Source of the DNA: Datura wrightii
Lineage: Eukaryota; Streptophyta; Magnoliopsida; Solanales; Solanaceae
NCBI GenBank assembly: GCA_035772735.1
Contig: JASDFA010000019.1
Location: 67,680,001-67,744,000, forward strand
Length of the DNA: 64,000 nt
Direction: 5' to 3'
Shown one piece after another: positions 37,227-48,741 of the stretch. Each line of letters starts with the position of its first letter. The stretch's first letter is position 1. Made by a program: the position numbers and the translations under genes. The notes beneath the pieces are model-generated. The model had not been told where the DNA came from, searched no databases, and saw only the letters and a list, made by a program, of their open reading frames with translations.

Positions 37227-37231
37227 TGTTG

Positions 37232-38649
37232 TGTTCGGTCGTTTGTTGGGTATATAACTACACGCAAGTGCACGTGGTCGAACAAGTAGTAAAGTGACTT
37301 AAGTAAGCCAAGTATCGATCCCACAGGGACTGGGATGAAGTGCAATCTGCTCAAGTGTACTATATTTTAATTCTAAAAATGCAGACAACAGCGTAACCAA
37401 AAGTTTGATATTTTGATTTATAATTTTTATGCTAAATCTAAAACAACTATCTAATGTGAGTCTAAACTATGAATGAGATCATGCTGAGGTTAAACGAACA
37501 TGTAATGAAATTAATTATCGACATAATTTGGTTAGTCTTTTCCTCCAGTTGCTAGTCAAGAACTATTGCCAAGAGATTAAAACTCTCATATTTAACCCCA
37601 CTTAAGAATCATGAACCATCCACCTACATTTCTGTGATTAAATGCAATTCATGTTCTAGCCATACAAACTCGGTTCCTAAATTGACTAATACGACTTTCA
37701 GGTATATTTCTATCCTAAAGGTAAATCAATTCTCAATTTTCCCAAACTAAGAAAAGATCATATCCTATTAATTCACAACTTTCCAATTTCTTGCTCTCTC
37801 GAGTGAAACCGGACTTTTTGGATATACATTAACGTAGACCACACATTAATGCAGTAAGAACAAGAATTAATAGAACAACCATGGAAGAAAAGATGAAAAA
37901 CCAATATGATCAACAATCACATTTCACTACAATTGTTCATAACCTCAGCAAGAAGATGAATTAGTCACTCATTTGTGGATTAAACATTGTTAAATGAGTG
38001 TTAAACATACAAGCAATTGAATACAAGGAGAAGGAAAGAGAGAAAAACCCTGATAATTTCGTCCCCTCAACTGCCTGTAACCCACGTTCTTCCTCCACCT
38101 AGTCAGAATCTTGAAAAATGAACCTAAGTGTTCTATTTATACTTGTGGAAATTTTTACCGGAATAACAAGCAACGTGTCACGGAGTGCATCGCGAAGCAC
38201 TGCCTCCGTGACACACTACCGACGCGGACCTTCACTGGAACTGGGGGTCCAGGAAATAAGGCCCAACGTGGCACGACGTGCAACGCGGAGCCAGGTTACC
38301 GTGCCACGGACCCATCGCGAACCCTCACTGGAAATTGGCTGAAAATTCCTATCCAGGCAGAAGGCCTCCACGATGGCAGCGTGACATGGCTCCATCGCGG
38401 AGCCCCTTTATTTTGTGCTTTCCAATGCCTTGTCCCTTGCTCACGTCCGAGTCCAACCCCGATCTCTTCCAACATGCATTTAAGCTTCCCAAAATTACAT
38501 TTTACCTGCAAAACAATGCTAATCATGTTGGTTAGTATAAATTCACATTTTATTACCAATTACATGAGAATGTATACGCATTGATAGATAAACAAGGCTA
38601 AAATTCCACATTTGAGTATCACTTGGGCGTATAAATTTGCCCAAGATCA
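37232..38649 (-). mobile_element. 3' LTR of element B
   Basis: On the minus strand TGATCTTGGGC (38649) to ...CGAACA (37232), 1,418 bp, next to a polypurine-like GTGTGGGGTAAG on the internal side (38650-38660). Palindromic GC-rich module at 38174-38214. Confidence 0.92.
38174..38214 (-). promoter_or_regulatory. GC-rich palindromic module, element B 3' LTR
   Basis: CGTGTCACGGAG ... CTCCGTGACAC. Same position relative to the TATA-like box as in the other three LTRs of this family. Confidence 0.65.
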
Positions 38650-40443
38650 CTTACCCCACACTTAAATCCTTGTTCGTCCTCGAACAACAATCCTACACCT
38701 CATGCAGTTTACATCCCAACCTCGCTACTTTGGTTCGACAATTTAGGCTACGGTCATACCGATTATTCAGTACATGGTCCTATCAATGCAATGACCTTCA
38801 ATACATCAAGACTTTCTAGACTTAAGAATCGACTCTTGATATTGGCAAACTCATGTAAATCAGCTGATCAAGATATCCGACACGAAAATTAATCTCTCAT
38901 CAAGCATGTGCCCTCACAACACAAGAGAGTCTTCCCCCTTTTGCTCATATGAACTCACAAAATTTCAAGCAGGGGCATGTAAACACAATTTCGCTCTCTC
39001 TCCCAAAAGAATTCACATGCATCATGTCATGACCCATAAGCTTGCCCTTAGTGTATTACTCCACTAATATAAAGAAGTGCGATGTAAGATCACGTAGGAC
39101 TTTAACTGGTTGTAATGGAAGCTACGGAACTAGTAAATATTGGGTTAGCCAATAATAGCCACTAGCATCCTTAAGCTCCTTTTCAACACATCCCATCAAC
39201 TCATGGACATTGTTTCTTTTTTTCTTTTTCATCCTCCCATTCTTGACGTTTTTCTTTAGTTTGGCCCATCTTATTAAGCACACTTGACACAACAACAAAG
39301 ATTATTCATGCACCTTCATTATAGTTTATTTATAACAAGTGCACCTTCAACCTTTTCTTTTTCTCCATCACTCGGCTTTTCTTTTCTTTTCACCATTCTC
39401 ACTCTTTGACACTTTGGGAAAATGATTTTCTCTTCTTACGCACTTAAGAGTTTTGGATCAAACTTACGGCTAATGAAAAGAAGGGATTAAGCTCAGTTTA
39501 CACTTTTTTTGACGAAAGAAAAATTAATAGGCTAAAGGCTCAACGGGCTGACTAGGGTACACAATCCAGGCCGGTATGATAATGGAAAATAGAAACTTTT
39601 GGTTAAAACAAAGAAACGCCTACATCCTCTCCTACAATACACCTCCTTCATTTCGTTTTGTACACACACCAGGCAAGTTCTAGACACTTCACAATAGCAT
39701 GGAATAACAAAACCTCACTTCACACTTATTGCACATGCTCAATTCAAGATGTATTCACAGACTCTTCAATCAGCTAATTACAGGAATTCAAACATTAAGC
39801 CTCATACACACTGAATCGAACTCTATGGCCTAGGTATCTCAATATATTTACAAAGTTGCATGCTTTCATACGAATCGCCTTTGCATTTTAAATATCATGT
39901 ACAACACGCAACCAGAATTTCACAACCATAAAGTAACTACAGGTTTTGGGATGCAACCCACAAAAGAAAACGACTGAAAAATACATGAAAAACATCTACT
40001 CCTGACAACTACATTTCCCTTAAAACGGTCGTCATCCATCCATCATAGGGAACGGTCACTAACTAGGACTTCGGTTCAATGGGACATTTCTCGGTAAAAG
40101 AACCGAAAACAAACGCCGAGAAACCCAAGAAGAAAAAAAAGAAATTTGAAAATAAATTTTTAAAATATCGATCATTTCGATAAACAAAAATATATACAAA
40201 ATCAGCTAGCAACATTCAACAACACACATCAATTTCACATATATTTACAATACAGAGCAACAACTTAACAATTCACAAATTAGAGGGAACAACAAAATTT
40301 CACAGGCACGACAACAGATTAGAATATATACATAACAACACAGCCAGCACCTAACTACTCCCACCCCACACTTATCTCGAACACTGTCCCCAGTGTTAAC
40401 AAAAGTTAAAATAGCACAAAAATTGGGTAGTGGAACTCCCTGA
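38650..40443 (-). mobile_element. Element B 3' noncoding region
   Basis: Minus-strand noncoding sequence between the downstream ORF and the 3' LTR, collinear with 60664-62451 of element A. A second AAGTGTGGGGT polypurine-like motif lies just past the ORF (near 40370), in addition to the one next to the LTR. No ORF is supported. Confidence 0.8.
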
Positions 40444-40704
40444 TCAATCAAAGTACTCCACTTCTTCGTCAGGTGCTGCTGCTTCATCTCCCATGTCTGA
40501 ATCACCCCCGTCGTCATCATCGAACTCCACATCGGAGTCCTCCTGACGTGTCTCCTCGTCTGTGGGGACATCGTCATCCGTGGGCTCTACAAATGCTGGC
40601 CTCACTCGGCATAGAGCCTTGGCGTTTCCGCCGAAAGGGTAGTCTAGCTCGAGCTGCCATAGCTTCTCCTCTGTCACTGGCCTCCCGCCTATCCTCAGCT
40701 AGAG
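40444..40704 (-). pseudogene. Element B downstream ORF, PF20167-like, C-terminal part
   Basis: Minus-strand codons ending ...EEVEYFD at 40444. The segment has ELDYPFGGNAKALCRV followed by an acidic tail with many Asp, Glu and Ser, matching the end of A's ORF (60430-60663). It is separated from its N-terminal part by element C. The acidic tail suggests a soluble or nuclear protein, but function is unknown. Confidence 0.82.
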
Positions 40705-40873
40705 CATCTTGTTATACCCCGTAGAATTCCCGGCACTTAGATGACCTATTCGCACGTTGGTTAAGCATATTTGAAAGCCATACGTGCTAGGGAAAGGCCC
40801 GGGAAGAGATCGGACGAGAAACCTGTCGAACCATCGCGGGAGGAGCTGAGGCAGAGCCCCTCCGCGATGGCAG

Positions 40874-40915
40874 CGTGTCACGGAGGTGAGGCCTCCGCGA
40901 TGGCTCCGTGACACG
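40874..40915 (+). promoter_or_regulatory. GC-rich palindromic module, element C 5' LTR
   Basis: CGTGTCACGGAGG, short spacer, CCTCCGCGATGGCTC, CGTGACACG. It lies 22 bp before the TATA box. The adjoining TCCGCGATGGCAGCGTG (40861-40877) also occurs, inverted, in the element A LTRs (for example 62718-62734). Confidence 0.75.
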
Positions 40916-40936
40916 TTGCCCGTGTCCAGGCCCAAG

Positions 40937-40945
40937 TATATAAAG
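40937..40945 (+). promoter_or_regulatory. TATA box of element C 5' LTR
   Basis: TATATAAAG, conserved in E1 (5301) and the C 3' LTR (48969-48977). Confidence 0.8.
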
Positions 40946-42815
40946 CCCCACTTCGGTTTAAACTCATTTAATATCTTATAATTTCCAGAACCCGCAGCTA
41001 AACAGAGGAAAACGAAGGGGGATTAAATATTTTCGTCCGATTACACTGCCAAACACTGCCCAAACCCAAATTAATCCTAGATACCAAGGTATTTAGCAGC
41101 AGAGAGCATTTCTACGGAGTTAGTTTTGCGAAAAACGGCCGACGAATCGGCGAGCCGCCGAACTAAAGTAAGTAGAATTGCTCTAAATTAATGTCTATGT
41201 GTTCCTAGCTGAGAAGTAAATAATTCTCCCTTCTGGGCCGCTGGAAAATAGCGAGTTTTTGACCGTCTTTCGATAAGCCTAAGTTTAGGCTATAAATTAA
41301 ATCGAAAGTAACGTCGCTCTTTATAATAATGTTGTATTTAGTATTGATTGACGTATTTATGAATGCAGTTGGGAGAAAATAGTTGAAGTACTGGCCGAGC
41401 CTCGTCCGACGGACGAATAGTCAAAGATAAGGTATGTAAAGTTAGTTTTCTTCTGCAAGTTAAGTAATATCAGTATAGCGTAATAATTTACGGACTAGTA
41501 GAATGTTCAGAACTCGAGTATTGCGTTATTATGAATGGTGGTACGATGTGAGAAACATTGAGTTGTAATGTGTATGAAACCTAACGGTATGAAATAGATT
41601 CTAACGCAAGCGTTAGAGATTACCCAGTATATTCAGTGTATGATGTAATATGCCATGTTAAGATATTGTTGTGTTCAGCTGAAACCCCGTGAAGTAGTAC
41701 AGTATCCGTAAAGCACTTCAGTAATAGAATAGCAGACTAAAATGAAGTTCAGAAAGCATGTCAGGATTAGTAAATCCTGTTACAATAGAAAGTTAGTATA
41801 CAACGTAGTCTAGCAGAAAGATTATATTCGTACATACATATATAGTACTTCCAGCCTCAGCATGTATTAAGTATGTACTTATTTCTATCATTAGTCCAGC
41901 ATATAGTGTACACAGAGACTTAGTAAACAGCAGAATTTTCAGCAGAAACATTACCTTATAGCATTTGCTTAGTACAGCCCGGCAGGAGACTATGTTCATA
42001 TTTATACATCTTTACCTGCCTCAGCACGTATTAAATACATACAGATTACTATCAGTAGCCCAGCATGTGATATATATGATACTTTATCCCTATTAGCCTC
42101 AGCATGTGAGATACCCAGACAGTATTACCAGTTGAGACCGCTGTATTGTTTTGGGTTGGATTACCTAGCATCCATGACCGCCCAGGGTTAATAGCTGTAT
42201 CGACTCGTCCGCCAGAGGATGAGGATACGTCACTCTACGGAGTGGCATGCCGTCTCACCAGGGGACGAAGATGGGATGCCAGTTTTTCCCCATATTTGTG
42301 CCTTGATCGGCCCTTACACACCCCAGTCGAGCGGATACGCCCGGGTGCAGATTCAGGAGTCCTCCGGACTCAGATGCAGTTATAGTCAGGGGCTCAGCGA
42401 GCCCAAGTGCATACCCAGGGGACCGGCAGGATGCTTACAGCCAGTGTAGGAGATGGGTTGACCGGGGTAGGGGTATAGATTCTGTGTTGATTGTACCTCC
42501 CGGCTTATGGGGGCCGGGTAAGGTTATGTATGCCATGTTATGTTATGTATGTTACGTTATAATATAGTAGATACGAGTAGATTAGTAGTAGAATGATATG
42601 TCTCCAGGTATGATTCCTACTCCCTTCAGTATGATTAAGAACAGGTACGATCTACACCATCAGACAGTTATCTACTCCTTCTTATTTCAGTTTTGACAGT
42701 TATGTTATTGATTGCAGATATCCCTTCAGTTCTTACAGATTCAGTTATCTCCTACTATTCAGGATTTTTAGCTATATTACTTGTATTCAGCTGTATTCAG
42801 TTTGCTTTACATACT

Positions 42816-42832
42816 CAGTACCAGCGGTACTG
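42816..42832 (+). other. Conserved hairpin in element C 5' LTR
   Basis: CAGTACCAGCGGTACTG, a perfect 7-bp stem with a 3-base loop, repeated at 50848-50864 in the 3' LTR. Stem conserved and loop changed in the solo LTR at 15019. Confidence 0.55.
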
Positions 42833-43477
42833 ACGCCCAGTGGGGCGCTGTATTACTTGCCTGCAGGTACCCATAGACGCGCAGGCGATACCACGTGATC
42901 CCCATCAGCGGTTGAATATTCAGCTCCTGTCATCCGGAGACTGAATTTCTAGAGGTGTAGTTCAGTTCATTTTGTTGTACAGTACGGGTAGGTCGGAGCC
43001 CTGTCCCGATCATTTCTATTATCCTTCTTAGATGTTTGCAGTCTGTTTATATTCCCTGTGGTCAGATGAGCCGGTCGTGAGAGGCCGTGCAGTTGTATAG
43101 TTGCCTTTACTACTTCTTTCTTTTGTGATGGCCGTGTGGGGCCATAGTTTACCAGTAGTGGTGACCTTGCCGGTCACGTAGCTTTTCAGTATGTTATGCT
43201 TGAGTTTGCAGATAACTAGAGAGCATGGTGGCCTTGTCAGCCCGCATAGGTTCCCCTGAATTACCTTGTTTCTGGTCAGCTGTAATACAGGTACAGAAGG
43301 CTATAGGCCAATGGGCCGGGGGCTGTATTTACAGCCGCTATATAGCCCTTTGTTTCCAGAAATTTGAGCTAGAGCCAGCCAGGCGCCAGATGCGCCCAGG
43401 CTTAACAGTTCAGCAGGTCAGGTCTTAGTAGGGCACCAGGTGCCAGTCATACCCCCCAAGGTGGGGCGTGACAAAAT

Positions 43478-43490
43478 TGGTATCAGAGCA
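43478..43490 (+). other. Primer binding site of element C (initiator Met tRNA)
   Basis: TGGTATCAGAGCA matches the initiator Met tRNA complement for its first 12 bases and lies 4 bp after the LTR end. Typical of Tekay/Del elements. Confidence 0.93.
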
Positions 43491-43687
43491 GGTCGTATCC
43501 CAGGGAGTCTGCAAGCCGTGCTAAGTAGAGTCCTGTCCATGGATGTGTTGTGCACCACATACTATGGGTAGGAGGCTGCAAGGCATGATAGGATGGTTGT
43601 CTTTTATTCTGATTCAGTCGTGCTATAGAGCTGTACAGTATAGGGTTGAATTCCTAAAAATCTTACCATATTCTTTGGTTACAGATA

Positions 43688-46600
43688 ATGTCAGACCAGC
43701 GCCATCCTATTACCGGTCGGAACTTAGACATTGCAGCAGGAGAAGGCACTAGCAGAATGCCTCCCCTCACTTGGAGACAGCCCGATCAGAGGGCCCTACA
43801 GAGGCTTCACCTCAGCCTCCTCAGCAGTCTCCACCACGTCAGGAGTCACTTGGGGCGACATTACCTTCAGCAGCCCCTATATTGACTCCTTCTGATCAGG
43901 AGGTTAGGAGTGCTGTAGTTTTGTTAGCACAGATGATGGCTGCTCAGCGTCAGCCAATGCCATCTACAGCTGCAGAATCATCAGGAAGGCCCGGTAGTTC
44001 GAGGGTCCGAGAATTTTTAGCCCTGAATCCCCCACAAGTCACAGGTACGGACCGAATAGAGGACCCCCAAGATTTTCTGGATCAGATGCAGAGAATCTTC
44101 AGGGTTATGCATGCCACGTCTACCGAGTCAGTTGAGTTGGCCGCATTCCGGTTACGGGATATTACGGTGTTATGGTACGAAAGCTGGGAAAGGTCCCGAG
44201 GGAGAGATGCTTCCCCTCCCACCTGGTCCAGCTTTTCAGGGGCCTTTTTGGATCATTATTTTCCGCGGGAGATTCGACAGGCCCGGGTAGACCAGTTCCT
44301 ACATCTAGAACGGGGGGCCATGAGTGTTCGGGAAGATTCTTTGCAGTTTGATTCTCTAGCCCGATATGCACCGGCCTTCGTTGATACCATGGCATCCAGA
44401 GTGCATCGCTTCATTACGGGCTTGAATCCAGAATATGTTGAGATTTGTACTACAGCTACACTGCGAGAGGACATGGATATTGCTCGCATTCAGGCATTTG
44501 CTCAGAATATTAAGGGCATCAGGCAGCGGCAACGAGAGGTCAGAAGGGTTAATCAGGAACAGCGTCGCCGGGACAGGCCAGTTGAATTACAGGGAGAGGC
44601 CCGGGGAGGACCCAGGCCCCGAATGTCAGACAGGCCGCCCAGGCCCCCGCCTCCGCCACAGTCACAGGGGGGTAGATCCAGCCACAGGGGGCAGTCAGGG
44701 ACTGGTAGAGGCTCGCAGATGGCAGATCCACCATTACAGAGGAGGGCAGAGCAGAGTAGGTATACCCTACCACTTTGCCCTATATGCAATCGACGTCATT
44801 CTGGAGCATGCAGATATGGCTCCACCGCATGTTATATTTGTGGCCAAGAAGGCCATTTGATGAAAGATTGCCCAGCCAGAGGTCGAGAGGACCGCGATAG
44901 ACAGGATAGGACATCAGCAGGGTCACGAGCCACAACATCCTCGACTGGGCGTAGGCCCCCAGTTTCAGCAGGCAGGGGTCGAGCTAGATCAGGGGCCTCC
45001 AGTACAGGTGCGGGTCCAAGCCGCACATATGCCTTACCAGGGAGGCAAGATTCAGAGGCATCGCCTGATGTTGTGACAGGTATGTTAACTATCTATTCAC
45101 ACCCTGCTTATGTGTTAATTGATCCAGGGTCTACTTTGTCCTACATTACTCCATTTGTGGCACGGAAGTTTAGTATTGTACCAGAATCATTACGGCAACC
45201 CTTTCTGGTATCTACGCCCATCGGTGACTCTATCACAGCTAGCCGAATCTACCGCGGGTGTACAGTAGAGATTGTTGACCGTCAGACCACAGTAGATCTG
45301 GTCGAGTTAGAAATGATAGACTTCGATGCCATAATGGGTATGGACTGGTTAGTGCCATGCTTTGCCAATGTTGAATGTTGGACCAAGACGGTCCGATTCC
45401 ACTTCCCAGGAGAAGCAGTACGAGAGTGGAACGGTAGCACCGTTACGCTAAAAGGTAGGTTTATTTCCTACCTTCAGGCGAGAAAGTTGATATCTAAGGG
45501 GTGCATTTACCATCTTGTCAGAGTTCGGGATGTCCAAGCAGAATCTCCGACACTCCAGTCGGTCCCAGTGGTAAATGAATTCCCAGATGTATTTCCTGAT
45601 GAGTTACCTGGTCTTCCCCCAGAAAGGGAAATAGACTTCACTATTGACTTGCTACCAGGCACTCAGCCAATATCAATACCTCCTTATCGTATGGCTCCTG
45701 CAGAACTCAGAGAATTAAAGGAGCAGTTGAAAGACCTGTTAGATAAAGGTTTTATCAGGCCGAGTACTTCCCCGTGGGGTCCGCCAGTCTTGTTTGTGAG
45801 AAAGAAAGATGGCTCGCTCCGAATGTGCATAGATTATCGGCAGCTAAACAAAGTTACAGTGAAGAACAAGTATCCGCTTCCCATAATTGATGACTTATTT
45901 GATCAGCTACAGGGAGCCAGATACTTTTCTAAGATTGACTTGCGGTCCGGATATCACCAGGTCCGAGTATGTGAGAGGGACATCCCCAAGACAGCATTCA
46001 GGACCCGATATGGACATTTTGAATTTCTGGTTATGTCCTTCGGGATAACAAATGCCCCAGCAGTCTTTATGGATCTGATGAACAGTATTTTCAGACCCTT
46101 CCTGGACTTGTTCGTGATAGTATTCATTGATGATATTCTGGTGTATTCTCGCTCTGAAGCAGATCACCGGACTCATTTGCGAACAGTGCTCCAGATTCTC
46201 AGGGACCGCCAGTTGTATGCTAAGTTTTTGAAGTGCGAATTCTGGCTTAACTCAGTGGCCTTTTTAGGGCATATTATCTCAGACGCTGGTATACAGGTAG
46301 ATAAGCAGAAGATAGAAGCAGTTAAGTCATGGCCTAGGCCTACCACCCCGACTGAAGTTCGTAGTTTTCTGGGGTTAGCAGGGTATTATCGGAGATTCGT
46401 TGAGGGATTCTCAACCATTGCAGCACCTTTAACAAAATTGACACAGAAAGCATCAAAGTTTCAGTGGACGGAGGCATGTGAGCAGAGTTTTCAGGAACTG
46501 AAAGATAGATTGACCTCCGCTCCTGTATTAGCACTGCCGGAAGGCACAGAAGGTTATTCAGTCTATTGCGACGCGTCAGGTGTCGGATTGGGATGTGTAT

Positions 46601-48471
46601 TGATGCAGCATGGTAGAGTAATTGCATATGCTTCCAGGCAGCTGAAAAAGCACGAAAAGAATTACCCTACCCATGACCTGGAATTGGCCGCAGTAATTCA
46701 TGCCTTGAAGATGTGGAGGCATTATCTGTATGGCGTCCATGTTGACATTTATACAGATCATAAGAGCTTACAGTACATTTTCACCCAGAGGGAGTTGAAT
46801 CTGCGGCAACGCCGCTGGTTAGAGTTGTTGAAAGACTAGGATGTGAATATTTTGTACCACCCCGGAAAGGCTAATGTGGTAGCAGATGCCCTGAGTCGTA
46901 AGTCAATGGGGAGTTTGGCGTATTTGCGACCTGAGAAACAGAAATTAGCTAAGGAGATTCATCAGTTAGCTGGGCTAGCCGTTTGAGTAATGGAAACAGG
47001 AGATAATGGGGCCGTAATTCAGAATTCTGCAGTATCATCGTTAGTTGCAGAGGTAAAAGAACGACAGTATGAGGATCCCGATTTAGTCCAGCTCAGAGAT
47101 AGAGTTCAGAAAGGTAAGGAGCCAGATTTTCAGATAACCGAGGATGGTGTGCTACATTGTAAGGGCCGCCTTTGTGTCCCGACTATCGCAGGACTTCGCG
47201 GGCAGATCATGCATGAGGTACACTACGCTCGCTATTCCCTTCACCCAGGGGCGATGAAAATGTACCACGACATCAGAGACATCTATTGGTGGCCAGGTAT
47301 GAAAACTGAAATAGCTGAATTTGTATCTAGATGTGCTAATTGTCAGCAGGTGAAAGCAGAACACCAGAAACCGGGTGGTTTGACTCAGGAGATAATAATA
47401 CCTATGTGGAAATGGGAAGTAATAAACATGGATTTTGTAACAGGGTTACCCCGTACTAGACACAGAAATGATTCCATTTGGGTAATAGTTGACAAGCTGA
47501 CAAAATCAGCTCATTTCCTTCCAGTAAGGGCTACCTTCTCAGCTGAGGATTATGCCGAATTGTATATCAGAGAAATAGTTAGGTTGCATGGCGTGCCGGT
47601 ATCTATCATTTCAGACAGGGGAGCACAGTTTACAGCTAGATTCTGGCAATCGTTTCAGAAAGGTTTGGGAACGCAAATTAATTTGAGCACAGCATTCCAT
47701 CCTCAAATAGATGGGCAGGCCAAACGTACAATTCAGACGCTCGAAGATATGTTACGAGCGTGTGTGTTAGATTTTGGGGGTAGCTGGGATGAACATCTTT
47801 CGTTAATTGAATTTGCTTATAATAACAGCTACCATTCAGCTATTTAGATGGCGCCTTTCGAGGCATTATACGGGCGAAAATGTAGATCGCCGGTGGGCTG
47901 GTTTGAGATAGGAGAATCAGCATTAGTTGGCCCAGACATTATTCGGAAGTCCGAAGAAAAGATAAAGCTTATCCGGGAACGTTTACTGACCGCTCAGAGC
48001 CGCCAGAAATCATACGCAGATAGGCGGCGCAGAAATCTAGAATTTTCGGTAAACGATTGGGTATATCTGAAAGTGTCCCTGATGAAAGGGGTAATGAGGT
48101 TTGGCAAGAAGGGAAAGCTTAGCCCAAGATTCATTGGGCCGTATCAGGTTCGGCGAAGAATAGGCCGCGTGGCATACGAGTTGAACTTGCCTCCAGAGTT
48201 AGCGTCGGTTCACCCAGTATTCCACGTTTCCATGTTAAGAAAGTTCGTAGTGGACCCTTCTACAGTAGTTCCAGTCCAGGATGTACAGGTCACAGAGGAG
48301 TTAGTCTATGAAGAGGTTCCCGTAGCCATCTTAGACAGACAGATTCGCAGGCTGAGAACTAAAGATGTTGCATCTGTCAAGGTAATGTGGCGTAACAGAA
48401 ATCGGGAAGAAATGACGTGGGAGGCTGAAGAAGACATGAAAATCAGATATCCTCACTTATTTCAGGCCTAG
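43688..48471 (+). pseudogene. gag-pol: Gag-Pol polyprotein of Tekay/Del element C, nearly intact
   Basis: ATG at 43688; a 1-nt deletion near 43765 shifts into the frame open from 43771. Gag capsid about 43990-44500; Arg and Pro-rich basic stretch; CCHC knuckle CYICGQEGHLMKDC near 44830-44875; protease with LIDPGSTLSYI near 45115; RT about 45640-46240 with VFIDDILVYS near 46120; RNase H (YCDASG, ELAAVIHAL, TDHKSL) 46560-46840; integrase zinc finger H-H-C-C 47220-47350; integrase core 47430-47770 with MDFVTG and SDRGAQF; chromodomain 48300-48460. In-frame stops: TAG at 46837, TGA near 46984, TAG near 47845. The catalytic Glu of the integrase is Lys (AAA at 47722-47724) and HPQTD reads HPQID. 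The copy cannot make a full active polyprotein. Confidence 0.96.
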
Positions 48472-48727
48472 TCAGACGACAGGTATGTCCGTATCATTAT
48501 TTACACAGTACTTTTTAGTATGTATGTTGTAAATGATAAAGAAAGAAGTGATATTTAGTTGTCCAGTGGATAGTAGAATATTGTGTGCAGTGCCTATGTT
48601 GGACTTTTTCTGCGTTTCAGGTCATTGCGATAGTCCATATTACAGGAGAAACTCTGCCAAAAATTTTCCGAGGAACTAGAGTGAACAGCTCTCTAGACAG
48701 CAGTATATATTCAGGGACGAATGTTCC

Positions 48728-48741
48728 TAAGGGGGGGAGAA
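48728..48741 (+). other. Polypurine tract of element C
   Basis: TAAGGGGGGGAGAA immediately before the 3' LTR start TGTTATACC. Confidence 0.88.

Larger units (their letters stand above)
40710..43473 (+). mobile_element. 5' LTR of element C
   Basis: TGTTATACC ... GGGGCGTGACA, 2,764 bp, followed 4 bp later by the primer site. It contains the palindromic module, TATA box and CAGTACC/GGTACTG hairpin. Short ORFs at 42146-42449 are shared with the other LTR but shift frame relative to the E1 LTR, so they are not accepted as genes. Confidence 0.96.
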
